From positions 14,606,252-14,670,251 of the forward strand of contig NC_037595.1 of assembly GCF_003073045.1 (NCBI RefSeq): a stretch of DNA of 64,000 bases. Direction: 5' to 3'. The position numbers and the translations under genes are program-made. The notes below the pieces were generated by a model that saw only the letters and a list, made by a program, of their open reading frames with translations, was not told the origin of the DNA and ran no database searches. This DNA comes from Pomacea canaliculata. Lineage: Eukaryota; Mollusca; Gastropoda; Architaenioglossa; Ampullariidae. Within the stretch, counting starts at the first letter, position 1. Every line of letters starts with the position of its first letter. Positions 50,240-63,000 of this stretch are shown in pieces.

Positions 50240-51045
50240 CTACAGCAGTGTTTTGGTTTTGTTCAGAACGCGGGTCGCCAGGTCACAGGCGTCGCTGGCC
50301 TCCTGGTCGCCATAGACATCAGCGGGAATACTGGGGCTCAGCAAGACATCCGGGTAGCGCATTCGGGTGTGAGGGCCCACCCGTCTATCCAGCGCACTGG
50401 CAAGTTCCCTGACGTCATCGTCATTGGCATGGCGGGCAAGGGAGACAATATCGTGAGAGTTGAGCAAGTTGTTGTTCGCATCCCGACAGTACAGAACAGC
50501 CTTGAGAGCTTTTTCTACTGCCTGTATAGAACATTATAAAATATATAATTAAAATTTGTAAAAGCTTAGAGTTTTATAACTTAATGCGTGAGAAAAAAGT
50601 CGTGTCAATGAATGCTGAAGTCTGATAAAGCCGATAAAGTTGGAAAAACTGTTTAACCTTGCGGGGTTGTTTAACATGCAGGGTGGGGAGTCTTGCGAAT
50701 TATTGGTTACTGGAGGGAGGAAGAGGACAAAAATTTTATAACAAACATCAAATCTGTTTAGAATATTAACTTCATGTTTATAAAATTCTTTGATTCTTCT
50801 GAATAGCGCTGCATATTTGACAGAGAAAAACAAATGCATATAAAGTCGAATGACACGGTTTCAGGAGGGTATAGAATCAATATCAATTACTTTATGAAGT
50901 TTTAATGTAGAAAGTAAAGAAACAGACGGGTAGTACCTGGTGACACTGAAAGCAGACCCAGTTGTAGCCACGTTCGTAGGTCCCTTTAGCTGCTCTGGCG
51001 GACTTCAGGTCTTCCTCGGCTTGTCTGAACCAGCGCCGTCCTTCT
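50240..51045 (-). CDS. SACS: sacsin: C-terminal HEPN domain, split by an intron
   Basis: An acidic, low-complexity linker (RPKDDEDDEDDKDRPGSR) precedes the domain. HEPN starts RWFRQAEEDLKSARAAKGTY and NWVCFQCHQ, ending the giant exon at 50937 in phase 0 (donor GTACTA). The last exon, 50521-50240, continues AVEKALKAVLYCRDANNNLL, LASALDRRVG, RMRYPDVLLSPSIPADVYGD and ends TRVLNKTKTLL before TAG. In human sacsin this domain binds nucleotides and dimerises. The 415-bp intron inside the domain (50936-50522) looks ordinary. Confidence 0.92.
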
Positions 51046-54000
51046 CCTGGCTGGGGATTGGGAGCTGACGACGACCTGGCTTCTCTTTGTAAGTGTACTG
51101 AAAGAAAGGCCGACTGCCAGGTCTGTCCTTGTCATCCTCGTCATCCTCGTCATCCTTAGGACGCTCAGACTGCTGCTCATAGTGCGCCTTGTGGCTCTTC
51201 GCTCTCCTGTTCATGTGCTCAAAGAAAGGTGAGCGTGTAGGCTGACTGGAGGGAGGTCTTTGTTTGCTGTCATCTTCCTCGTCAACATTCAACGCTTTGC
51301 CCTGCCTCAAACGGTCCAGGTAGCTGTTAAGAGCCTGCATTACCTTGGTACAGAATGCTCGTTACCCGGATTCTTATCCGGGTGCCATTTTAAGATTAAT
51401 CGTTTATGCACGCGCTTGCGTTCGGATTCCGGAAGTTGAAGAGCTTCCACAAGCAGACGTCGTGTCTCCTTTAGCACAACCTTCAGGTCACGAGGTGGCA
51501 AGGCTCCTGAGAGGTTCTGGTGTCTCAAGCTTAGTGCCTGATGAACTGTGCACAGCTACATCCTGGACTCCATGTATGTTTACTTTGCGAATAAATTTAT
51601 AAAGCCGAGTTGCAGAAATCTCGGAAAGGCCTCTTTCTGAGCCGAGGTCGACAAGATATTTCTTTGTCAGTAGGTTTGATTCTTCTTGTCCACCACCACT
51701 AGCTTCATGCCTAATGACTCCAAAGATGTAGGTAGGTGTTGTTTCCTCAGGGTCATCTACCTCCACACAGGGGTCGTAAACCTCAAATCCAACATGCTCT
51801 CCATCTTTGAAACGATAAAAGCTGTTGTCCAGGTAGCAATGGCAGGACACTGGTATATAAGTGCCTGCTGAGGGAATGACAAAACTCTGACAAGGCCTCA
51901 CATCATTAAACAGCATAAAGCCATTTTTTGTCCATACATTTCATTGCTCGCTCAGGACTGTCGACGATGTGTTCAAGCCACATTGTTTCAAAATCCAGCA
52001 CAAACCCCATTGCAGCCGCCAGATCATTAAGAAAGTCCTTTCTGTGGGTTTCGTCGGCATCTGCTTCAATGTAAACAATGCATGCCTTGGGGCTGTCTTC
52101 TTGTTTATGAACAAAAGACGGGACCTTTATTTCACTTTGCGGAATAATCTTACCATTGACAGTAAGGATAGTCTCTAGTCCTCGTACCTCCCGAACTGCA
52201 AGGCGTGAAAGCTGCTCACCTATCGTCTCTGTAGGGTTCTCCGGAAATGGGATCCCACATTGTTCATGCAAGTTATACATGGCGCGCACCACAGCTTCAA
52301 TGACTAAGGGATGAGTGACTTTGTCAGCCAGATTTGTTGACATCTGTGACTCGAACGCCTGGTTTGTCAAGTGCTGTGGCACTATTTCCTTCACAACTGA
52401 TGTCAGCAATGTCATGCCGCATTCGACTGCAAAGTGTCTGATACTTTGAGGAGGGAAAGGGTTCGTCCTTAACCTCTGAAAACCAATGAAAAATGATTGT
52501 TGGGATGGTAGTGACTTCAGGCGATCCCGTAATGCAATGTTGTCGACAAAGGTTAGTTCTGATGACTTTTTGAGCACTTCCTCTTCAGAAGGAAAATAGA
52601 CTTCTTTAACTGAAAGGTGGCTTTTGTTCGAAGATTTTGAAGTTACACACGAGAAAAGTCCTTCTATAGCCTGCTTCACTTTTTTCATTTCTTCCACGTG
52701 TAACGGCTTCTCTGTTGTGTCGGCTTTTATTCTTTGCAAGACCCTGGCATAGTGATCAGCTGTCACGTGTTCAGCAACGCCAAGTCTTTGAAGAGCTCAA
52801 AGAAGTGTCCGAACTCGTAGGAGCTTTCATCAGCAAGCCTTCAATTTCATCGTTGTTGTTCATCTCAATGACCACGTTCTCTGGGAGTAGCATTTGGTTT
52901 GCTTTGATGTGGTAAATGACTGGCAATGATTTCAAGGCTTGAAGGTCTTCTGTGCAGTCAGCAAAATATGTGTACAACTCGTCCATGACCTTTTTCACCA
53001 GACCGATGTTTGGCCCCAGTGTCTGAAGAACTTGTTCTGAGCGCTGACCAGTCAAGGCACGACTGACATTCTCCACATGCTGGATGACTTTACAAGCTGG
53101 TGCACGTGCTTCAAGGCCAAGCTGAGGTCCTATCTGTTCCCTGTCTTTGACATCAGCTAAAATGTAGGGGTCAGCGTCTGAATTCAGAATGGCGCTGCTG
53201 CTCCAGACGAGGTAGAGATGAGATTCCCGGCAGCTCTCACTAAAGGAGACCAGGCGCTCAGTACAGAAGGCAGGTGTTATTTTGGCCAGGCCTTCGTTTG
53301 CTTCTTCACGCCTCCATCTTGATGGCATCACAAAGGGAATGTCCTTCACTAGAGAAAACACATCTTTTGGTAAGTCCTTTGTGTTGAACAAGCAGTCTAC
53401 CAATGCCAAGGAGGCTTTCTCAACCTTCTCTGTTATGCCATTTCGTCCATCTTCTGCTATTCGTCTGGCAAAATTACTGATCATGTCAACAGTAACCTCA
53501 GCTATGATACCAGCTTTTTCATGAACGTCTTCCATGCTATTTCAGAGTATGGCTTTGGGGGAAAAGAATCTGGCGAAAGCATTAACTTGAACACGGCACA
53601 TGAGGACTGTAGAATTTATTTGCCTCTTTCAAATGACCATCGGTATCTTCTATGAATGCGGTTTTCTGAAGCTGAGAAATCAGGCTAAGTTCAGGTTTGT
53701 CTCTTTGAAGATTATCTTTCAGAAATTTAATATGAGTTACTATTGATGTACGAGGAAGAAACTGCAATGTAGGCAACAAGTGCTTTGTGTAGAAGTCTTG
53801 ACATGAAACTTCTGTAAAGTTTAAATACTTGGCGAGTTCGTTAGATACGTTTCCTGTAAACATGAGAAAATAATCAAGCTCCTTTGACCATGCAACAAGC
53901 CCATCAATTGGAATACTCCTTTCTATACAAATCACTAAAGTTCTTTCATGAATAGAATAAGGCTTCCAATCAACAGATGGAAACAGTGGAAGTTGCCTGA

Positions 54001-57000
54001 GATATTGCTTCATCTTCACCTCATCACCACAAGATGATTTTAATACACGCAGATTATTGCTGAAGTAGCTGATGACCTTTAGTGCCTGGTTTGAACTCAG
54101 CTCTGGGATGTGTTTGAGAGAATTTAAAGCTTGAATGAGAGCCAGAGGGTTAGAGATGGAGGCAGCTAGCTTTAATGCGAATGTCTCGTCGGGCAAACGC
54201 GAAAGGTCCAAGTGAGCGAGAGGAAGGAGTTTCAGAATTTCCCACAGACAAGCATTATTCGTGTCTACTTTATCTGTCAAATACAGGACAAGAGGCATGT
54301 CTTTCATAGGATACAAGGAAATTTGAGATAACTTTAGATTGATTGAAGCAGTCGATCTCCATTTCACAGGAATCAAACTCCACTCACTGAGACATTCAAG
54401 TATACGGCTCCTTCTGCAACACAGTCTTTGTCAGACTTTTTAACCAGATCCTGGAAAAATTTCCAGGCCTCCTTTATCCAATCCGTAGCTGGCATAGGTT
54501 TGGACTCATCTAGAAGGCAGGGATGTCCGGTCTTGTAATGGTCTTCCCGCAGTGTTCCTGGAAGCATGTCAGCAAATGTGTGAATATCGAGTTGTCTCGT
54601 CACTTGTTGGCGAGGTGCCTTAAGAAACATAATATGTCTAGAGACAGCTTCGTGGACAAAGCATTCACTATACAGAGGGAACAGGCGTCCATAGCGAGAA
54701 AGTATTGGTCTTATTTCTTGTGGTGTTTCTTGGAAGAAATGCAGAGTTTGAGACCTGCGAAGACAAAGAGGAAGCCCTTTCAAATCCCTCTTAAAGTTTG
54801 TGGATTCCGCGATAAAGCTGATCAGCCTCTTTACACTATCCACAGATTTTAGGGATGTAGAGCCAATGGGCAAGGTAGTCCTTCTATTGCAGTCATCAGA
54901 ACTGCCATTGCCAGAAGATCTCAAGAACTGAGTGACCGAATCTGGTGTCACCATTCTAGCAGCCACACCACTAGTGGTAAAGTCTTCATAAAGACGGAAT
55001 GATGTAGAAATTACTTTCATATTCAGTGAAACCAACAGTTCAGTCAGCTTTTTAGCCTCTATGAATGGTGACTCTTCAGACAATTGATTAGAGAGAACTT
55101 GGCTCGATGACTTTCGTATTTCGCGAGAGTTCTCGAAGTAAGTTTCGAGGTTGCTGAAGTATCCTGGAAAACCACAGTTTTTCACCACAGGTACCCATGT
55201 CGTGGTCGCTCGGCCGGCGTCTGTCACAGGCAAGATGTCCAGCTCTGGTCGACCCAGCTGCTGATACACGCTTTTTATCAGGTACTTCCAGAAATCTGAA
55301 GGGGCTGACGCAAGCTGTGGAAACAGGGATTCATAAAATGTAAGTCTTGTTTCCAGAGGACCTGTACCGGAGACTTCTTTCTGAAAAAGGATGTCTTTGA
55401 CCATCAGGATCATTTCACATAGGCAGGGACTATCACCTGCGAAGCTATGGCCTTGTTCCATTTTGTCTTTCCCGTCGTCTTCACTGTCCCAGATACTCCT
55501 GCGTGTCTCGTGATCCAGAATAAACTCTCCATTGACATGAACTGGGAGGTTTGTTCTCACAGGTAGAGGTAAACAACAAAACGCCAAATGCTCTTCTCGC
55601 TCATTCGTTGCACGGGACAAAAAACTACCAGCTCCTGAAGGCAATCTGACAGCCACGCCTCCACGTGGAAGATAGAATCCTTTCTCTTCCCACAAATGTT
55701 GGACTTCAGGGCAAAGTTTGCTTGAGTCCGAGAAGCCGACTCTGCAGACGACAAGCCAATCTTCGGTGAGACGGTTGGAATGTGTCAACGTCTTTTGAAG
55801 ACATACCTCAGCAGGTTGCAGGTTGACCAAGTCTGTTTGTCTTAGTCGGAAAATTTCTGTCAGCTGTGAAAGGTGCCTGTTGTACATTTTCCATCTCTTG
55901 ACGATCGCTCTCGGTCATTTTTACAGATACTTCGTAATCTGCCTTCAGTGATCCATGCCTATCAACCGTATAGATACCGATTGTTCTTACATTATTAAGA
56001 AACAAAAGACACTTAACTATTTCTTCTTGAAATTTTTCAAGCATCTCATTCATTTGAACTTCTTCCAGGGGCGTCTGTTTTATTTTTGACAGCTCGGCCA
56101 TGGCGGATGTACGTAGCGGCAACCTGAATAAGGTACCTGGACTTGTCATGTCGATGCAGTTGTCAAGGTAACAAGCAAACATATCGGGGTAGTTTTGTTT
56201 CAAGCGACTGATGTCTCTAATCTGCACCCCGGGGTTTTGGGGGGAGATGTTTGCCAGATACTGACAGGCTGGGTCAAACACACAGATGACATCTTCCTTG
56301 TCGTCTTGGCGTGTCCAGAATGAAGGGACATCAGTGATGTGATAAACAACATTGAAACCCACGCCATACCTTCCAGTCTTCAATGTATCTTGTTCCTTGC
56401 TTCCCAAACCTATGTTTTTTATCCCTTCCATATCTGCTGCTGTAAAGGACTTGTTGTTGTAAATGCAGAGGGCTGGACCTTGAAGGTTGTCCCAACCAGA
56501 CATAACTTTATCAATTTTATGATGTCGAAAGTCTTTGATGAATTTTATTTCTGTGGCACCTGCATCATCAGCATTTTGAATGAGCTCTTTAAATATGGAA
56601 TTATCAAAGGTGTAGGCTTCTAACAATCGTTTGATCCTGTTCGTCAGTAGCTCTCGCTGGCCGAACGGAATGATGCCACACATGTGGTTAAAGTCGCTCT
56701 CTCTCTTTGAACTCACCCCCAACATCTTGGCAACTGCAGGAGAGATACTGTCGTGAACAAACTTCATGGAATCCGACTCTCGGAGCCAGTCGCAGTCATC
56801 CAGACACAGCGAGGCAACTGGCTGCAGGTACCTGTGTCGATCAGGTAGGTAGAGGTCGCTAGTTGCCTCCAGACAACTTTTTTCTTTCTCAACAAGAACA
56901 TGCCAGAGAAGCTGTGCGAGGCGCGATAGAAGCTCGACTGTGTCACCATGTAGCTGCCTTCTGCCGAACTGTGTGTACAGCTCTTTGAAAGCATTCAGTA

Positions 57001-60000
57001 TGTCTTCAACATCAAAGTTATCTTTCACCCCTATGATTTCGAAAAATAGCCTGAGTTTTCTCAGATCACTGCCAAGCTCAAATAAATATGGTTTACAGTT
57101 GTATTTGCTGGAAAAGGCAACTCTGAATGGAAACTCAAACCCACTTTCGACCCAAATGATTCTTTTTCCAGAAAATTGTCTTTCTATGAGCTGTTCAGTT
57201 TCGGACTTAGACTGAAGACAGTCGTTGAGATGTTTGTAAATAGAAGTGCAAATGTTTTGTACAAGATCTTTGTTTAGGTGAGGGTTAGTATTGAACTCGT
57301 GTACAATGGTGAACAGCTGCTCAGCGACCATTTGAAACAAAGTTGAGTCATTGATGTCCGCTTTGCTTCTTAATCCCATCTTGTTTAATGCTCTCTCTTT
57401 CTCTGATGAATTCAGAAAGTTCATTTGTAAGCCACTACAGTCTAGTATTTTTGCTGTGCACGCAACAAGATCTTTCAAATTATGTGAAAAAAGGAGACGG
57501 GGGGATTCGAGTTGATCGTTCTCACCATCACTTTTCCATGGAAGCTGCCAATCGTCTGGCCTCACCATCACTGGAAGAAACTTGGTATTGGACACAATGT
57601 CTATGACTTCAGGCGGGTAAGGGTCGTCTTCCACTGACAGGTATTCAATCAAAGCCTGAGCTCTGTTCATGGCTTGGTCCCAGTTTTTACGGGCAAGATT
57701 TTCGACAGACTGCGCTCGTTCTATCAACATTTCATTCTCCAGTCTGTCTGTCAGCATCCCAAGATCCGCGAGTCTTTCAAGGTGTTGTCTAGAAGAGAAG
57801 TTGACTGTGGTTCCTGTTTCTCTTCCTTGACTTTTGCTCTTTTGAGGAAATCTCCCCTCCGAGGGCAAGTAAAGTTTTGCTGCTCTACCATTCGGGTGGA
57901 TCAGTTCCCGTGGACATTTCAGGATGATGGTACCGAGACAGGGTATGCACGCAATATTCTTCACTAAATTTTGAATGTTGTGGTCAGGATGCATCAATGC
58001 ACGCAGAACAAGTCGGTCTCTGTTTTCTGTAGTCCACCAACTGTTTTTTATGTTCGGAAAAAATATCTTTTCATAGAAGAACTCTCTGTTATTATCTTCT
58101 CATTGAGAATGTCTTGGTGTCCCAACGCATTCATCTGCTCGTGGAAACATGCTGGAACATCGACTAGACAAGCTTTATTCGAAAAATACTTGAGGGCATC
58201 CCAGGCAATTGGACCAACATCGGAAGCTCGGAGCTCGGGGTCCATGAAGACAACAGCAGAGAACGATACCAGAAGGTTGGTCATGGAATCAGGAAAAATT
58301 TTATATTCGTTTTTCACCAAATACGAGTAGAAGTTGCCCAAAACATAGTTTTTTCCGTTAGCTTTTGGCCACAGGTTAAAATACTCAAGAAAGGTCAGCT
58401 TCATTTGCTGCTTCTTGGTGAAGGTTTTCTAGAAGTAAGAGGTATGCCCGGCACACGGCATGGCGAAAAGAGCTGTGTTCCAGTCGCACTTCGAACCTGC
58501 CACATCGTCTTCTGTCTTCCCCAGCAGACTTCTTCGATTTGAAGCCAGTTCAAAGGTTCCGTTGATGTGCACTGGTAAATCGAGGCTCACCAACTCCATG
58601 GGAAGCGGTAAAAAGCAGAAGAGATGTCCTGACCGATAGAAGCCTGGGGGCTCCTACATAGTGATGCGCGTTGGTTGCACACAGAGACAGCTGCAGCAGC
58701 AAGGGGAGATGCTGGCCGCGGGTGGACCTCAGGCATGTACTCGTCGATTCCTCACTCCCACAGGTCCAGACTATCCTCCACTGACTGATAGTGTCATGAC
58801 ATGACACATCGAACAGACGCTCGGCTGTGTGGGAGATTATCAGCCTCATTGTGAGTTCCTCCTTTACCTTGACCTCTCTCCCTTGGACCAGGTGTCCACT
58901 GCATAGTGTAGAACACTACAAGATAAAGAGACCCGTTGTGAAGACAACACTGTCTTACAAGAATCTTTATTTAATGTAAGAAGACACTCCGCTTTAGCTG
59001 GATTTTCATCGTTCCTCCCAATGTAGTAAATCTGTAGTTTGTCGTACATGTTGTGTAAACAGTAAAAGATTTCCTCCGTTTTCTAAAAGCATTCTGATGA
59101 ACACTTTTCTTTTAGACCTTGAGTAAGCTTCTGCTTTGATCTTACTGTCTGCAGCCTGTTCTTCGGTTCTAAATGGAAACCTGAATAATGTGCCTTTGTA
59201 GTTCACCTCTGAGTCTCTTGTAAGACTGCAGCCAAAGACACCCTGAAATGGTTTGAACTGCTCCGGCATTCTGACGACCAGTGCACGGTTGATGATTTTG
59301 TGAAGTCCAGCTTGAGCCCTTGACCCTTGAGGTACTTTGACTTGCGGATCAAAGATGGCCATGGTGTGGCGACTGATAAAGCTGGGGGCATCGGTTAAAT
59401 TGTACACAGAGTTAAATCCCAGCCCGAACTTTCCTACCTTTGTTACATCATCTCCCTTAGCACCTGCTCCAAGTCTGACAATATTTTTAAAGTCTTCGTC
59501 AGAAAAAATGGCGTTGTTGAATGCCCACAATGCAGGTCCCTGCAGTGAAGTCATCTGCTTGTTTATCAAGTTCGTCCGTGCATCCATGTTTCTCGCGCTC
59601 GTCCAGAAGGAATTTCACTCCGTCGCCCCTGCATCGTCTGCGTTCTGAATGAGTTCTTTGGGCACAGAAAATCCGTCAGTGTAGGAGTCCTTCAGCAGGT
59701 TGTGCAGCCGATCAGTCAGCTCTTCATGCTGTCCGTAACCAAAGTCCAAATTTTCGATCCCTGTCAGAGCCCGGTCCTTCATCTTGACAGCTCCCAACCG
59801 TACGGCCGTGTCTGCATCAATCTCAGTGTGCACAAAGACTATTTCTTCGTCTTGCAAGTCCATTTATTGCAAAGCCATCATGCAATGATTCTGTCCATAG
59901 AGTGCAGTCCCTTGCATAACGGAATCGAAGAACATCTTTTTGGTTGTGTTTGATAGGAATGAGGACCTTGCCATTTCTCCCCGAGTTACTTTCCTTCAGG

Positions 60001-63000
60001 ACATACAGAATCACTTTAACAAGTCGCATGTCTCTGGTGTAACCAGATTTAGAAACAGTTCCGGTCTCGTGGTTTTTCTTGACCTCGCTCAGGACCTCTT
60101 GCAGCAGCTGGTCGTCTTGGTACTGACAGCTGCCGCATCTTAGAAACAGGTCACTGACACTTGACATGTCACTGGGCAATAGAAACCTGTATGGTCTCAA
60201 GTCTATGTCTCCATATCTCTTATTTACCCAAAACTGCTTTGGTCGACAAAAGCGGCCTTCAGACTCAACCAACACGCAGTCTGTTTCTTTCAGAAACTGA
60301 GAGACATCCTTTGTTGACTTGCAGCTGTTCAGCCACTCAAACACTCTATGAAAAATAAGCTTGTACTGATGCGACTCTTTGATGTTATAGTGACTTATGG
60401 CGGTCTGGAGATGACTAATAACATCTTGAGGCGGCAACTCTCTCACAACCGTCAGCCGTTTAGCAACACCCTCGGGCATGCCTGGCCTCGTGACAGCTCT
60501 AGTGGACCCGCAATACATCAAATCTGTGTAAAGAGCCATTTCGCAGGGGCAGACAATGGCCGGATATGACCGGAGAGGTAAGGTCTTTGGATAGTCTGAG
60601 GGCTTTTGACGATCCTGTAGACACGGCATGCATTGTATCCTGGCCAGTCTACTGAGATCAAACCGATTCCATTGACTCGACAGTAGTGTCCACAAACTTT
60701 CAGCTTTCCTAGCTGCGGTTTGTCCTCCGTCTACCTGCTTCAACAGTCCTTCAATTCGCTGTGCAGTTGATATAAGATCATCTTCTCTCACGTTTGTTTC
60801 ATCTCTGAGCCCCAATTTCTTCAATTTTGAAATAAACCTTAGGCTGTGAAAACTCGTCACAAGGAAACATGTCTTCCCTGAGAAACAATTCTCTTAAAAC
60901 GCCATTTTGAGCATCATAAAGATCTCTTGGTTTATAGAGATGCCCCGAAGAAGATGGAACAAATTGAATGTTTCTTGCCAAATCAGTTAGACTTTTATTT
61001 GCCATTAATTCATAATTGTTGAGAAAATATACCATAAAATTCTTTGTATCTGACGATGAATATCCATTTTCCTGGATGGATTTCAGAATTTTCTCCGCGA
61101 TGGTGTTCAAACTCACTTCAGATGCTCCAAGCTTCAAGGCAGCGAACCTGGCGCTCCCGTCACATCTCAGCAGTGACCACGGGGGTGGGACTGGAGGCAG
61201 GTCACGTGGCCCAATGGTGTTTACCTGTCTGACTGAGACCAACTGTTTGCGTTTCATGTCAGTGAACAGTTGTAAATCTGTCAGAATGCTGACTCTCTGC
61301 GGGTCGAGCTGCTCAGCATTGGCAATAAACTTTCTGATGGATTCTCTCTCAGCCTCAGTTGATGATGTGTTGAAATCCCGGTCTGCTTTCTCACCTCGCA
61401 CGGGGTCACCGCTGACCTTTTCAAGTGCCGCTAAGATCCCACGTGTTGTCGGGTACTGGACAAGGCCACCCAGAATCTGTTTGTGGTCAGAAACATACGA
61501 TGGCAATGAAAACCGCTGTAATACCAAGTTTTGAGAGGGAACTGGACAATGTCTTGTTTAGTTCAGGCATTCCGGGTGCAGAAATACTAATGTAGATTCC
61601 TTTCAGCTGCAGGAGGTTTAACTGACTTCCCTCTAAACATGGCAATAGTTTTAAGTGATATAATTTAGAGAGATCAGTATTCCATGGGGGTGTGCTTTGA
61701 AGGAAAGTCCAGACGTGTCGCATCCAGCTCTCCTGTGAACGTGGAGTGAGGGAGGAATGGCCATGTCTCTTTTGTACACTCTCCATCAACCTTGCCACGT
61801 CTCCGCTTGTCTTGTCCAAGACCCGCAGCGAAAAATGACCTGTACATAAAGAATATTCACAAAGGCATATTCATCTGACTTATATGGGGTCTGCTTTTTA
61901 ATCTGGATTCTTCTCCAGATTCTTTCAAGCTTAACCTTCTTTTTTAGTTCAATCGTGTGGAAAGTTCTGTCAGGGTGGACAGATTTAGTATTCTCTGTAA
62001 TCTGGTCCTTATGATGCCGAAAATATTAACCTTGCTCACAATATTTACACTTTCTTGGTGTTTATATGTATGCTTTCTCTATATATATATAAATTGTGTG
62101 TGTGTGTTTGTTCGCGCGAAAGATATTGCTCTCACTTTCCTCTATAGGGAGACAAACACGTAATCAACATATAGAAAATGGCACCAGCTTCTATTTTCTG
62201 AACACACACACCCCCCTCTATTGCCAGTTTTTCGTTCATCACACTGTACACGTTGTAATAAAATTTGAAAGCGACCTACATGACTCTGCCAACGCTTCAG
62301 GTGGTCCTTAACGGTCACCGACACCGAGCTGCGGCACATCATGTTCTCCAGACCTGGAAACAACTCCTGCATCTGGTCCTCGCACCAGAAGACTTCATCG
62401 CCGCCTCCACGACGACGGAAAACCCCGAAACTTCCGTTCTGAAGGGGTAGCAAGCACCGGTCGAGCAGAAGCTGCACCTCGTTGCCATGGCTACATAGAT
62501 ACTGCAGCAGCAGCAATTTCTCTGTGTCGCCGAGCTGTTGATGGCATGTGAGGATGAGTTCGCTGACGTGGTGGGGCGTGATGGTCTGAGCAGAGTTGAG
62601 CAACCTGAGCTGCTCCAGCCCTGACATCACGTGACTTGGCAGCTGCACGAGGCTCTCTCTGTTGATGATGTAGATGTTGATGACGGCTTGCACTACGTCG
62701 GGGTCCGTGGAGGACGAGAACTTCTGCAGCACAGCTTTGGACAGCGGGATCCAGGCGTCTGACGCACTGACGTGTGGAAGACTGTGTCCCTGGACAAGGT
62801 CTGGTACAGAGTTCGTACGAGGGGTTGCCATCGGCAGCCCACTCTCGTCATATCCGGCCAGGCTTTATAGAAGTTCTCTGGGGTTCTGTTGTGTATCTCC
62901 TGGAGCCTTTGAAAGAGGTCAGTACTCACAAAAGGATTCCTTAAGGCAACAAGTTGTACAAGCACGAACACGAGAACATGCACGCACACACACACACAAA

